Positions 11,013 through 21,165 are shown, numbered from the stretch's first letter. The stretch is DNA of 31,453 bases from Fragilariopsis cylindrus CCMP1102 (GCA_900095095.1 FMBT01000637.1:1-31453), one strand, 5' to 3'. The notes: a model not told the origin generated them from the letters alone. Program-made: numbers and translations.

Positions 11013-14000
11013 TTACGGACTCTCTCTTTCCTTACATTCGTCGAATAATGATGACGAAGTAAACAATGGATCGATTTCGATAAATAATCCATCGTTTCCG
11101 AATATATTTTTAAAGGGTTTATCATACGAACCAACAGCAGATTCTACTTCAGATGGAGTGTATTGAATCGGAAGTATTTTAGTACCGATCCCTTTAATGC
11201 TACACATCTTCAATAATTTAATAAGATGTTGACTGTTTTCGAATTCCAACATGATATTACGATGACCTCCCTTCTTCATCGTTTCATGTAAATTCATGAT
11301 TTCATCTTCAGCGACACGAATAAACATGAAACCATTTTTGAAAAGTGTTGTGGCAGTGATGTGGTTGTTGTTGAAGACAGTCCAACATCCTTTTTCTTCG
11401 ACATGATCCATATTAATCGCTATTCTACAAACTAAAGGATAAGATACTCCAAAGTAAGTAAAGCGAATAACGATATTATTCGTATTGGAACTATATTCCG
11501 CCGTGGGTTGACGTCGGAAATTAGGTTTAAAGTAAGCATCCTCATCGATAACAAGACTTTTCAGAGGGATCTGAAATAATAGAGGAAGAAAAACAAAAAA
11601 AAATATGAGAAACGTACGGATCAATTAACGGTAAAAATGCAAAAATGCAAAAATGCAAAAATTTACCTTCAACACCCCATTATCGTCATCACCAGCATCC
11701 GCATCATCATCGTTCGGTATTCCTTCACCGGCAGGTGGTTGTGGACTATCGTCTGCCCCAGATCTTCCTACCTTTTCGTCCTCCTTGCCGGAATTGTGAG
11801 GTGTGTTGCTTCTGTCCACATCTTTATCATTATTATCTTTACGATGATCGCATCCGCTGCAATTACTTGCAGTTGCAGTAGCGGTAGCGGTTATTGTAAC
11901 ACGATCATGATCATTACCGGATGATGTTCCTGTATTGGCAATTGCGGTGACAGTGGGTATAGTGACATAACTAGTCGCTGGTACTGCTGCTGCTGTTGCT
12001 ACCATTGTTGGATTTGATGTTGATCGGTCCCGTTTCTGTTTCGTTGTTGTTGGATTTAGTATTTGATTTCTTCTCTTCTTTAGATTATGCTGAAATTCCT
12101 TCCATGGCTGTTTCACATCTTCTTCTAAAATAGACGGAGATGAAGGAAAATCATCATTCGCTGCTTTTGGCGATGCCACTATGGCAGTTGCGACGGTGAT
12201 CATCTTTTGCTGTTGTTGTTCAACTGTATCACATCTTTTCGATTCTTCACCAACGACAACAACGTCGATATTTCCACCTATACCAGCATCAGCATCAGCA
12301 TCAGCATCAGCATCAGTATCAACCTTATTAGTAGTATCAGTACATTTAGTTCCAGATCCTAAATTTTTGGAATTCGAATTCTCTTTATCCTTCAAAAATT
12401 GTTTAAATTTATTTAAATTTTTATTATTCACCTTCTTGGCAACAGATTCAGATTCTGCTTCTGATTCTGCTTCAGATTCTGCATTAGATTCACTTTCATC
12501 AGAAGATGTTGTCGATGTACGCTTGTACTGTTGCTGCCTTAATGGCTGTTGTTGATCTAAAAGTGAACGACGTACTGCCTCATCAATGTCAGTATCATCA
12601 AGTGAACGTCGTAAAGCCCCATCTTCATCTTCATCCTCTAAAGTGAAAGGTGGAGAAATGACGACAGATTTACTACAAGTACTTCCTACTACTGCGACTG
12701 CATTTGCTTTTGGTCTTGGTTTACGATCATTATCATCATCTGAAGAATCATCGTCATCGTCATCGTCATTATCTGATGATGATGATGATGAAAGTAAATC
12801 AATCACAAGAGGTTGTGATGATGATGATGGTGCTGATTTCAATGTTGATAAAGGTGCATTGGCAACAGCAACATTAGCAGCAGCAGCAGCAAGAACTGCA
12901 ATTCCGGTAGCAGCAGGAGTATTAGTAGTAGACGCGACAGCCATATTACTTGTAATACTTGTAGCATTCGCAGAAGCAGCAGCTACAGAAGTAGGAGAAT
13001 CAATATTTGGATTTGTTTTACTCTTGAGATCTCTTGAATTGAATGAATAAAAAGAATTACTAGTAGTAGTGGCAGCAGCAGGAACTGCAATTCCAGTAGC
13101 AGTAGAAGCAGCAGTAGTAGAAGGAGAATCATTTTCTGGATTTGTTTTTCTCTTGAGATCTCTTGAAATGAAAGAATAAAAAGAATTACTAGAAGTAGAG
13201 GCAACAGCAGGAACTGCAATTCCAGCAGAAGTAGCAGCAGCAGTAGTAGAAGCGACAGCCATACTACTTGTAATACTTGTAGTAGCATTCGTAGAAGCAG
13301 CTACAGAAGTAGGAGAATCATTATTTGGATTTGTTTTCCTCTTGAGATATCTTGAACTGGAAGATAAGAAGAGCTACTAGTAGTAGTGGCAGCACCATTA
13401 GCGTTGTGAGTGTTGTTACTACTACTACTAGTAGTAGTAGAGAACTTTCGTTTCTTTCGTAACATTCTTAATCGTTCCTGAAAATCTTTTCTTGCCCTCA
13501 ATTTATAATCTGTGGCAGCGTTATGAGTTAATGTTGATAAGAAAGGTGCATAGGCAACAGCAGCAGTAGCAGCAACAGGAACTGCAATTCCGGTAGCAGT
13601 AGCAGTAGCAGTATCAGCAGTAGTAGTAGAAGCGACAGCCATATTACTTGTAATACTTGTAGCATTCGTAGAAGCAGCAGCTAAATCATTATCTGGATTA
13701 GTTTTTCTCTTGAGCTCTCTTGAATTATAAGAATAAGAAGAACTACTAGTAGTAGTGGCAGCAGCATCAGCATTGTGAGCGTTCTTTAATGACATTTTAA
13801 ATTGTTCAGCAGCAGCATCAATGTTGTGAGCGTTCTCTAATGACGTTTTATATCGTTCCTGCATTTCTTTTTTTGCCCTATCATTCAACATTTGTACATG
13901 TACATATGGCTTTTCTAAATCTTGAACGTTCTCTGATGATGATGCTAATGGTTTACTACAAAATCTTTCCCATATATCGGCGTCCGTCATATGATCAAAA

Positions 14001-14875
14001 TATCTTCTTGGTTTTTCAGGAAATCGAGATGATAACATAGGAAATCGAGATGATAAAAATGATATTCTTTTTGTTGTTGTTGTTGCCTTCTTCTTTTGAT
14101 TCGTCATTACTGCTGCTACCGTCGCCGTCGTTACAGTATTAGCAACAGAAGTCTTCGAGGATGTTGCTGTTGTGTTGGAAGTAATCGAAGAAGCAGTAGC
14201 GGGGTTTATGTGTTGTTCCTGTTGGTCTGAATCTTGAACGTTCTCTGATGAAGATGATGATGATGAAGCTAATGCTTGATATTCTTTGCCATTAGAAACA
14301 GAAAGTGTAGTAGTACGATCCGCTTTATTATCGTCGTCCTTCATCATCGAATTCCATTTTCCTCCTCCTTCTTGTTGTTGATCCATTTTGTCATCATCGT
14401 TGTTATTAGTGTCATCGTCAACAGCAACAGCAACAACAGGTTGGCCCATACAATGTAACACGCTATCATTTTCAAGTTTATATTCTGTTAACACTGAGTG
14501 TTTAAGTGTATCATCCTCTTTAATCATCCGTCCACGAACAATTAAACGTAATTCTGTGATAGGAATTTTTGTTACTGTTGATACATGAGTTCGTAATTGT
14601 GTTGGAGTCATATTTGTTGTTTCATTATCGTCAATAGTTAATGGTACACGTTGTCCATTGCTTGCGGTGATCATACAAAATAATTGCATCGTATCTTGTC
14701 TTGTCTTGTTTTGCTTGTCTCGTCGTATAAAGATAGAAGATACAGATGGAGAAGTACCAGATGTACTTCCATTATTACTTCCTACTGCTGCTGCTGCTGC
14801 TGCTTTTGCTACACTATTCATCTGTGCAGTGATATATTTTCTATCGTCATCTACTACTACTGATAATGATGACAT
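11013..14875 (-). CDS. Ubiquitin-like-domain protein with long repetitive disordered region
   Basis: Two exons: 14875-11667 and 11570-11013 (TAA). I chose ATG 14875 (MSSLSVVVDDD); a second Met begins the domain at residue 63. Residues about 63-147 form a ubiquitin-like beta-grasp domain (MQLFCMITASNGQRVPLTID, then TELRLIVRGRMIKEDDTL and LENDSVLHCMG), as in proteins that dock to proteasomes or ubiquitin-binding partners; it does not end in a conjugation Gly-Gly. Then come Ser/Asp/Ala/Thr-rich disorder and four copies of a module around LKRKTNP, then acidic Asp runs. The second exon encodes a compact 185-residue C-terminal domain of unknown fold (ESAVGSYDKPFKNIFGND). One missing base near 13355-13365 breaks the frame inside module 2; correcting it makes exon 1 exactly 1070 codons. 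Function is inferred from the domain only. Confidence 0.72.
11571..11666 (-). other. Intron of the ubiquitin-like gene
   Basis: On the minus strand the donor is GTAAAT at 11666 and the acceptor is ATTATTTCAG ending at 11571; 96 bp, phase 0, joining ...NGVLK to IPLKSLVIDED. Near the donor it contains four tandem TGCAAAAA-type units (plus strand about 11634-11661). Confidence 0.8.
12840..13770 (-). repeat. Four-copy coding repeat around LKRKTNP
   Basis: Within the ubiquitin-like protein, modules near 13730, 13340, 13150 and 13020 share a Tyr/Ser start, then SR-[ED/Y]-LKRKTNPxND (LKSKTNP in the last), then variable Ala/Thr/Ser text with ITSNMAVASTT and GIAVP. The copies are similar at the DNA level as well, showing recent tandem amplification. 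The KRK core could act as a basic binding or nuclear-import motif; that is inference. Confidence 0.85.
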
Positions 14876-15181
14876 GTTTGCTTTCTGCTTTAAAACCAAA
14901 AAACAAAGAAAATGCTCCTGCTTTTCCTCTGCGTGGCTATCTCACTCTCTGGTACAATTCTTGCTTGATGAAGGAAGATGTAGTACTGATTTTTAATGAT
15001 ATCCAGGATGAGAGAGACGAGAGAAGTAGAAAGAAAGAAATCAAAATATGAAAGAAAGAACAGAAAAGAATGAGTTATGTAACCGCAGAGTAAGTAAGTA
15101 ATGTACCGAAGTATACAATTGAAAACGGGAATAAATTAGAATCTAATGTAGTAGCTAGTAGGAATTCTCTAGAGTAAACAT

Positions 15182-15212
15182 CAAATCGAAATCGAAATCG
15201 AAATCGAAATCA
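15182..15212. repeat. Hexanucleotide AAATCG microsatellite
   Basis: About five tandem copies of AAATCG, roughly 310 bp upstream of the ubiquitin-like gene start. Confidence 0.9.
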
Positions 15213-15713
15213 AAAACACTTACACTACCAGTATCTATATCTATATCAATCGCTTATTCTCGAATCACTTTGCTTTGTATTGTAAACAAGAATTGTTGTT
15301 ATCTTTAATATGATGAATTGATTCAGTGATGATTCGGTTCGATTATTCGATTCGTAGATCGAGAAGGGATGACACCCCAAAAGCAAGTGTGCTTGTTGTT
15401 TTCACAGAACAAAAGAAGAAAAAGGAAGGAAGAAGGAATTAAAAAACTGCACATCATCATGCATGCATGATCAAGAAGCAAGCACAAAAAGATGATTGAA
15501 GAATTCTGTCAAGAATTATTTAACGAAAAAAATGAAGCGCGCCTTCTTGTCTGTACTTTGTACCAATCAAAATCTTTTTATATGGTTCATGCTACGTGTA
15601 TATGACAAGTATGCATAGTACGTATATATCATAGATAGGATACAACAGAGTTCGCGTTCGATGTCAAATATTGTCAAATCAAAAATCTATCATTATTATT
15701 TATTTAAATTATG

Positions 15714-16030
15714 AACTAAGTTAATGGCCCGCTACCAAAAGAAATGAGAAGCCGAAGCGAACGTGGCTGATGCATGATGTATTTGTTACAGTATCGGAGT
15801 ACTGTATTACAATCGCTCACGTGATGGTTGTGTCAATGGAATGCATGCAACCATCATGCATGGTCACTTCGTGTTAAAGTACAGTAATTCATTTTACAAT
15901 TATTAACTAATAAGTTAATGCCCCGCTACCAAAAACAATGAGAAGTCGAACGTGGCTGATGCATGATATGTTTGTTACAGTAGCTCACGTGATGGGTAGT
16001 GTGTCAATGGAACTTCATTTCGTGTTAAAA
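15714..16030. repeat. Duplicated module containing CACGTG
   Basis: Two direct copies start near 15714 and 15905. Each has, in order, AAGTTAATG, CCGCTACCAAAA, AATGAGAAG, CGAACGTGGCTGATGCATGA, TTTGTTACAGTA, GCTCACGTGATGG, GTGTCAATGGAA and CTTCGTGTTAAA or TTTCGTGTTAAA. The first copy carries extra internal sequence. Confidence 0.88.
15818..15991. promoter_or_regulatory. Pair of CACGTG motifs in duplicated context
   Basis: CACGTG occurs at 15818-15823 and 15986-15991, each inside the longer identical string GCTCACGTGATGG. CACGTG is the classical binding site of bHLH and bZIP factors (established); that these two are used as such is inference from their retention in both copies. Confidence 0.35.
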
Positions 16031-16109
16031 CGGTTGCTTCTCTTATTCGCCGCATGTAGAGCACACTTCTTCGTCGTGTCGGCACAGTAAAATGTTGAAC
16101 AAAAACAGA

Positions 16110-16258
16110 CGCAAGCAGACGCAAACAAAACAAAATAAAGGCGGCGGCATGGGTGGTGGCGGTATGGGCGGTGGCGGCATGGGTGATGGCGGCTGTGGGC
16201 GGTGGCGGCATGGGTGGTTGCGGGATGGGTGGTGGACCACTAGTATTACCAACAGAAT
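16110..16258. other. GGC/ATG-rich tandem stretch, coding strand unclear
   Basis: From about 16142 the plus strand repeats GGCATGGGTGGTGGC-like units and reads GGGMGGGGMGGGGMGDGGC, then after a one-base shift GGGMGGCGMGGGPLVLPTE and a stop. The minus strand reads a proline-rich counterpart (PPMPPPPIPPPPMPPP) preceded upstream by MEVAVVAIVLLVTSHSVG, which resembles a signal peptide, again with a one-base shift. Either strand could be coding; neither is secure. Confidence 0.35.
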
Positions 16259-16264
16259 GACTAG

Positions 16265-16900
16265 TTACAAGAAGGACTATGGCGACCACAGCTACTTCCA
16301 TCCAATGCATCATCAGTGTCATCATCAATGTCATCATCGTTGTCTATATATAATAATCTTTATCATAATTTATTTCATGCTACTTTTTAAGCAGCAATCG
16401 TTGTTAAAAGTCTATTGAATGCATATTTTCAAGATCAACCTCCAACAACAACAAATAGTAAAAATGATGAAGAAAGCACCAGTTGTATGAACAATGATAT
16501 GGATGAGATAAATACAGCTACTACGACAAATACGACGATGAACTCATCATCAATACCATTATCAAATTTACCATCATCAAATATATTATCATCATCATCA
16601 TCTAGATCAATGATTTTTTTTGAATCAATATCAAGATCATGGTTACCAATTCCATTATAACATAATCAATATGTTGTTGCACATTATCGTGCAAAGTATC
16701 CGAATAATGAACCATATCGTGGAACACAAAATCGTACAATATTATATGAAACAAAAATATATGCAATTGAATGTGCAAAAATACGTATTGGTTCTGGTAA
16801 TGGTTCTGTGAACGATGGTAGTATATTACAAAAATGGGATAATACGGCAACAACAGTACGACTGGTAAACAAAACATATTATAGTTTATGTTGCTACTAA
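16265..16900 (+). pseudogene. Coding-like frame interrupted by two in-frame TAA codons
   Basis: One continuous plus-strand frame begins after TAG at 16262-16264 (LQEGLWRPQLLPSNASS) and runs to TAA at 16898-16900. It contains TAA at 16388-16390 and at 16658-16660. Both sides of each stop look coding and stay in the same frame: NLYHNLFHATF before the first and AAIVVKSLLNAYFQDQPP after it; SWLPIPL before the second and HNQYVVAHYRAKYPNNEPYR after it, followed by ILYETKIYAIECAKIRIG. Codon choice matches that of the MgtC-like gene. I do not recognise the protein. The simplest reading is a pseudogene with nonsense mutations (each one step from CAA); mis-called bases, unseen introns or readthrough are alternatives. 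Confidence 0.45.
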
Positions 16901-17082
16901 CTACTACGGCTAAATAGGAACTTTTGTTTGGCTGTTAGTTGATGATTCAATTTGCAACGAAAATGCTACTGAATATATATATAATTTTATAAACTTTTTC
17001 TACTTTAGATAAAATACTAGTTAACTAACACAACTAACTGACTACCTTAAAAATTACTGGATCCTAACCCCACGGTATTCCT

Positions 17083-17697
17083 TTATAGTATCATGGATGC
17101 CGCTACTGCTACTGATACAATAACACCAACGATAAGAGAACTTGAAATTTTTGCAGTTGCACCAGAAATTACCATAACAGGATCAGTCCATCCTGGTTCA
17201 GCAGAATCAGCACCAGCAACAACTGGAGTAGATTTTGGTCCAAGTGTAATTGTTGGTGTAGCAGCTTGTTCAGCTTGTTGAGGTACAACATTACTAGGTG
17301 ATAATGTTGTAGGTTCAAATGTAGTAGGCTCAAATGTCGTAGGTGTGAATGTATTTGTTGGTGCTCCAGTTGGTGCCATTGTAATATTACTACTACCAAC
17401 AGCCACATCTTCATCATCCACAACAATATCTTCTTCAATTATATCAACTTCTAAATCAGTTTCTGTTACATCAAATTCTTCTTCAGTTTCAGTACTATTA
17501 GTAACATCAATATCAACAAAATCATCACCAACTACTTCTTCTACACCATCTTCAACTACTGATGATGTTATGTTGTTGTTGCTGCTCACCATTTCATCTT
17601 CTTGGGCAATGACGACGACGACAGTAGTAGAAAGAAGGGCGATGCAGGAGACGGCAAGAACCGCCAGAGATGAGGATGAAAAACGAAGAGATACCAT
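17083..17697 (-). CDS. Secreted acidic protein with PT repeats and GPI-type tail
   Basis: A 204-residue intact frame starting at ATG 17697 (the first Met with a proper signal peptide; an upstream in-frame extension lacks features). Residues 1-31 form a signal peptide with a hydrophobic core LAVLAVSCIALLSTTVVVVI. The mature part is strongly acidic (Asp/Glu/Val-rich), with N-glycosylation sequons NIT, NST and NIT, and then a Thr/Pro stretch with FTPTT, FEPTT, FEPTT and LSPSN. The chain ends in a hydrophobic segment SSLIVGVIVSVAVAASMIL with no cytoplasmic tail, as in GPI-anchored proteins. Probably a cell-wall or surface glycoprotein; exact role unknown. It is divergent from the 18163 gene, with about 465 bp between the starts that should hold both promoters. 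Confidence 0.8.
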   Translation of the reverse strand: MVSLRFSSSSLAVLAVSCIALLSTTVVVVIAQEDEMVSSNNNITSSVVEDGVEEVVGDDFVDIDVTNSTETEEEFDVTETDLEVDIIEEDIVVDDEDVAVGSSNITMAPTGAPTNTFTPTTFEPTTFEPTTLSPSNVVPQQAEQAATPTITLGPKSTPVVAGADSAEPGWTDPVMVISGATAKISSSLIVGVIVSVAVAASMIL

Positions 17698-18162
17698 TTT
17701 GTTTGATTTGTTTTGTACAGTATTCGATTGAATGCTTTGATTATTTGTTGTGTGTGTAATGATGATGTGAGTAGTAACGTTCTGGGTTATCGGTATGTGA
17801 TTTTGTTTTGGTGCAGATGTGATTTTTTGTTTGTATCTTGGGACTGATGGCGTTTTGTGTGCGGAGTTTTCAAAAAAATGCGCCATTCTTGTTTTGTTTA
17901 GAAGGCGTGTGACAGTTGAGCGGCAGGCAGAACGGAGACAAAGCGTGCCATTTTGTCTTTTGTAAGTGATTATTATTTGAAAATACCGTACGCATTGTTT
18001 TTAAAAATACTCTTTTACACCGGCACGGGGGCGTCTCATTTTTCTTTAGACAAAACACTTTTTTGGTATGGATTCAACCGGAATTACAACAAAACATACA
18101 TAATATATAATATTAACTCTTACAGGACTGAAAGAAAACAGAAGAATACTACACACATAATA

Positions 18163-18448
18163 ATGGTGTCTAGAGGGGGAGGACGACGCGGGAGTTATAA
18201 TGGCTACCATCTCGAAGAAGAGAACCAGGAGGATAATGAAGAAGAGGAGGAGGAAACACAAGTTGTCGAAGAGCGACGGAACACCATTCTGTCACCGAAG
18301 CAGCTAGATACGTGAGGCACACTATCTAGCCCAGGAGGCACTTCGAATAGCCATTGACGCACGACATGCCGCTAGACGTTTGCAGGAGTATCGATCAACA
18401 AGAACTATGTGCTGTTGCCTCATTGAAGAAGTTATGATAGTCGTATGA
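18163..18448 (+). CDS. Small charged protein, one frame break
   Basis: ATG 18163 opens MVSRGGGRRGSYNGYHLEEE followed by a Glu-rich acidic block and ERRNTILSPKQLD; this frame stops at TGA 18313-18315. One base over, the text continues as a basic amphipathic helix REAHYLAQEALRIAIDARHA, then ARRLQEYRSTRTM, CCCLIEEVMIVV and TGA at 18446-18448. One extra base near 18308-18312 would join the two parts into a protein of about 95 residues. Not recognised; the Arg/Gly head, acid block and helix suggest a nucleic-acid or protein-binding peptide, which is inference. The stop at 18313 may also be the true end. Confidence 0.4.
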
Positions 18449-18973
18449 ATGATGTGATGACATTATTTCTACTTCCACGTTACGTGGAGGTGAATGTAGG
18501 TAGTACTGTGCCTATGTATAAAAACAGAATATTATTATATATGATGTTGCTTGCTGCTGCTATTGTTACTGTTGCGTTTTTCTTATAGCATCAAGATGAA
18601 GACGAAAGAAAAAAACTGGGGGAGCTCTCTCTACCAAATAGTAACTGATCTTGAGAATAAAATTATTTGTAATACATGACCTAATCTTTTCTTTTCGAAT
18701 ACTATTATGTCTTCTATATTCCAGCTGTAGTTTTACTATTATTGTTGTTGTTCTTGTCTTGTTGTTACTACTGCTTATATATTTCTGTCTTCAGCGTCCA
18801 CGATTGTCTTCTACTCTTCTTTCTTGGACGCGATTGACGAAGCTCAGTTGTTGCTGTTGCTGCACCATGTAGTTGCTATCATTTTGAGTACTATATAATA
18901 AAAGATTAAAATTGTATATTATTGTATGTGTTGTGTATAATATGCATGATGATTCGATCCGATTCATTCATTT
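18449..18973. other. Convergent intergenic gap
   Basis: Contains GTT/CTT-rich text and short triplet runs near 18741-18765 and 18846-18864 but no supported gene. It separates the small plus-strand gene from the minus-strand MGCNASK gene. Confidence 0.4.
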
Positions 18974-19495
18974 TTATGTTTCAATTATGATTGCTATATC
19001 AGTCCAAGAAAGACTGCGTTGGACAGTAGATGGTGGATGGATAACTATTTGAGATAGAGATTCTGGTGGTCGTTCCCTTATTTCCTTATTACCATTAGTA
19101 TATGTAGGACTACTGCTATCAAGGTCAACGACGTCGTGTCGCCTTTTTTTACTTGATGATGGTGAATAATAAGCATTATCATTATCATTGTGCTTGTTGC
19201 TGTTGAGTTCGTCGTCGAATGAAGTGATTAACGAGCCACCGACGACACGACCAACAAGATCGTTGTGTTTCTGTTCGTCTTCTTGTTGATGCTGCTGTTC
19301 TTTGAATTCTTCAAAAGCACTGGTTTTGTGTGTTTTGTCGTTGTTGTTGCTACCGGTCTTTTTTTGTGGTTTCCATAATAATAGTGATGAACCAGTTCTG
19401 AAAAAGTCAGTGCTTGTCGTGAAGTCTAATGCAGAGAGACGGCGAGTATTACCAGCCTCGATCTGGCCTGGAACCTTCGACGCATTGCAACCCAT
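18974..19495 (-). CDS. Putative N-myristoylated/palmitoylated protein (MGCNASK start)
   Basis: A 173-residue intact frame beginning at ATG 19495. An upstream in-frame ATG at about 19575 exists, but the 19495 start gives MGCNASKVPGQ, which fits the N-myristoylation consensus (Gly2, Ser6, Lys7) with Cys3 available for palmitoylation, the standard dual-acylation membrane anchor. The rest is hydrophilic and probably disordered: RRLSALDF, a Gln/Glu-rich helix FKEQQHQQEDEQKH, VGRVVGGSLITSF, a basic cluster SKKRRHD, and a C-terminal RSLSWTDIAIII. RRLS and RSLS resemble basophilic kinase or 14-3-3 sites. No catalytic domain is visible, so an adaptor or peripheral membrane signalling protein is the best inference. 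Confidence 0.65.
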   Translation of the reverse strand: MGCNASKVPGQIEAGNTRRLSALDFTTSTDFFRTGSSLLLWKPQKKTGSNNNDKTHKTSAFEEFKEQQHQQEDEQKHNDLVGRVVGGSLITSFDDELNSNKHNDNDNAYYSPSSSKKRRHDVVDLDSSSPTYTNGNKEIRERPPESLSQIVIHPPSTVQRSLSWTDIAIIIET

Positions 19496-19849
19496 GTAGT
19501 GATTTGATTTTTTTTCTTTATAAGAACACTTGTCGCTTGTTCTGCTAGCCGAGAAAATATTGTGAACAGATCTCATTTCCAAATTTGACAATGTATCGGT
19601 ATACTCGATAGCGATCTGAATTAATCACGCACTTTATGGGACTTTTTTCGCTGACAAAATAAATAGTATCACTGTATGATGTGTTTTAATGAATACCGTG
19701 CATCATTACTTTTGTGACGTGTTGATTTTAATGGAATGGCGAAGTGGTATGAGGTCGATGCTCTATCTACTAGTTTCGCTCGTTTTGATGCAGTCCCATA
19801 AGAAAAGAAATTAACTGGTTGCATGCTATAGCCAGTGCGCGGCATAACA

Positions 19850-20625
19850 CGTAACGTCAACGACGTCGAATTAGTATTCGCGTTGTCATATCACGAATAC
19901 GGTATATACCACCCAAAAACCGTACCTTTAGCTGGTCGAAAAAAAAGAACGTGGGTTCTTCTCTCAATCCATAAAAGAAAATAGGAATAGATACCTGTAG
20001 GCAACACACGGAAAGGGGGATCTCGTTAGCCGTTTCACGTCAACGTCAACGTCAACTACGTCGTGTGGTATTCGCATTGTCAATTACGAACATGGGTCCT
20101 CTCTCTGCAAAATAACTGGGAATGGATACCGCAGGAACCTCTCGTAGGATGTATAGTGTTGACGTCGAAGTGTTGGTGGTATTTCGCATCAAGAAAATTT
20201 CAATCAAAAGCCGTGTGGTAATTAGGAGAGAACATGGGTTCTCTCAATTCCCAAACAAGGAACGGAATAGAACCAACGGAATGGGGGATCTCGTACAGCG
20301 TGTCATGTCAACGTTAATGTCAACGTAGAGGTGGTATTTCCGGGTTGTCATGCCCCTTCAGCTGATCGTTATTAGAAAGAACATGGGTTCTTTATCTACA
20401 ATTAACCTTATTCCATCGTACCAAAAACGTAATTCGGCTTCAAAAGATCGTAATTAGAAAAGAACATGGGTTCTCTATCCGCAAAGGTAACTGCTAATAG
20501 GAACCACACAGACAGGAAGATCTCGTAAGGCGTATCGTGTGACGAACGAAAATTTCATTCAAAAATCCTATTGGTTGAAGCTGATGATCGTAATTAAGAA
20601 AGAACATGGGTTCTCTCACTTCTCT
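19850..20625. repeat. Degenerate tandem array, about 141-bp period
   Basis: A core AGAACATGGGTTCT (variants with G or C substitutions) starts at 19946, 20087, 20229, 20378, 20461 and 20601. Spacings are 141, 142, 149, 83 and 140 bp, so one unit is truncated. Flanking landmarks also recur: GTAATTA before the core, GATCTCGTA and GTCAACGT after it, and GTGGTATTTCGCA or GTATTCGC near the unit end. A partial unit is visible from about 19850. Confidence 0.88.
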
Positions 20626-20681
20626 AGGATAAACTAGAATGGAATTGAACCGACGGGAAAAGGTGATCTCGTACTGTACGA

Positions 20682-21000
20682 CGACTTCAACATCGATGTA
20701 TATTAAGTAGTAGTCGTAAACACGCAACCAAACTCATAAATAGTGTACAATATTCGCATGTGCGATATTATATAACAAAATCATTTAGTCGCTTGCATCT
20801 CATCACGGCGACTTCAACATCGACGTATACAGTAGTAGTCGTAAACAAGCTAACAAACTCATACTTATTATTCTTATTCGCTTTTCGCAAGTGCGATACA
20901 AAAAAAATAATACATAAATACCGTGCAGTATTAACATGTGCTATACAAAATAGAACAACAACATATAGTCGCGCGCCACTATTCCGTCACGGCGAAGCAA
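20682..21000. repeat. Second tandem family, about 127-bp period
   Basis: GACTTCAACATCGA, then GTATA, AGTAGTAGTCGTAAACA and CAAACTCATA occurs at 20683 and again at 20810; the following CGCATGTGCGATA and CGCAAGTGCGATA also match. A third, weaker match runs through TCACGGCGA near 20988. Confidence 0.8.
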
Positions 21001-21054
21001 GAAAAGCAATTTACCTGCCAATCAAAAGCATTTACTTATCGAGGTTTTCATAAT

Positions 21055-21165
21055 TAAATTAAATTATAATATTCTTATTCTTCCGGTGTAAGTGTGTAAG
21101 AGAATAGTAATTGAATTAAATTATATTCTTATTCTTCCGGTGTAAATGTGTGAGATAATAGTATG
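21055..21165. repeat. Tandem duplication, 54-bp period
   Basis: ATTCTTATTCTTCCGGTGTA begins at 21071 and 21125, each preceded by AATTAAATTATA and followed by a GTGTGxGAxAATAGTA-like tail. Confidence 0.88.

Larger units (their letters stand above)
14876..16040. other. Intergenic region with short repeats
   Basis: The first 150 bp would carry the promoter and leader of the ubiquitin-like gene on the minus strand. It also holds an AAATCG run at 15182-15212 and, from 15714, a duplicated module annotated separately. No coding frame was supported. Confidence 0.5.

Noticed and set aside
12181-13050. Plus-strand open frames opposite the ubiquitin-like gene
   Set aside because: They consist of Ser/Ala runs that mirror the Asp, Ala and Ser codon repeats of the minus-strand gene; the minus frame has the domain, splice sites and ordered modules.
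16265-16900. Reassigned genetic code with TAA as a sense codon
   Set aside because: Other genes in the window end sensibly at TAA (9009, 11013, 24368), so a general reassignment is not supported.
19850-21165. CRISPR-like array
   Set aside because: Units are about 141, 127 and 54 bp, degenerate, without short identical repeats and unique spacers, and the context is eukaryotic.
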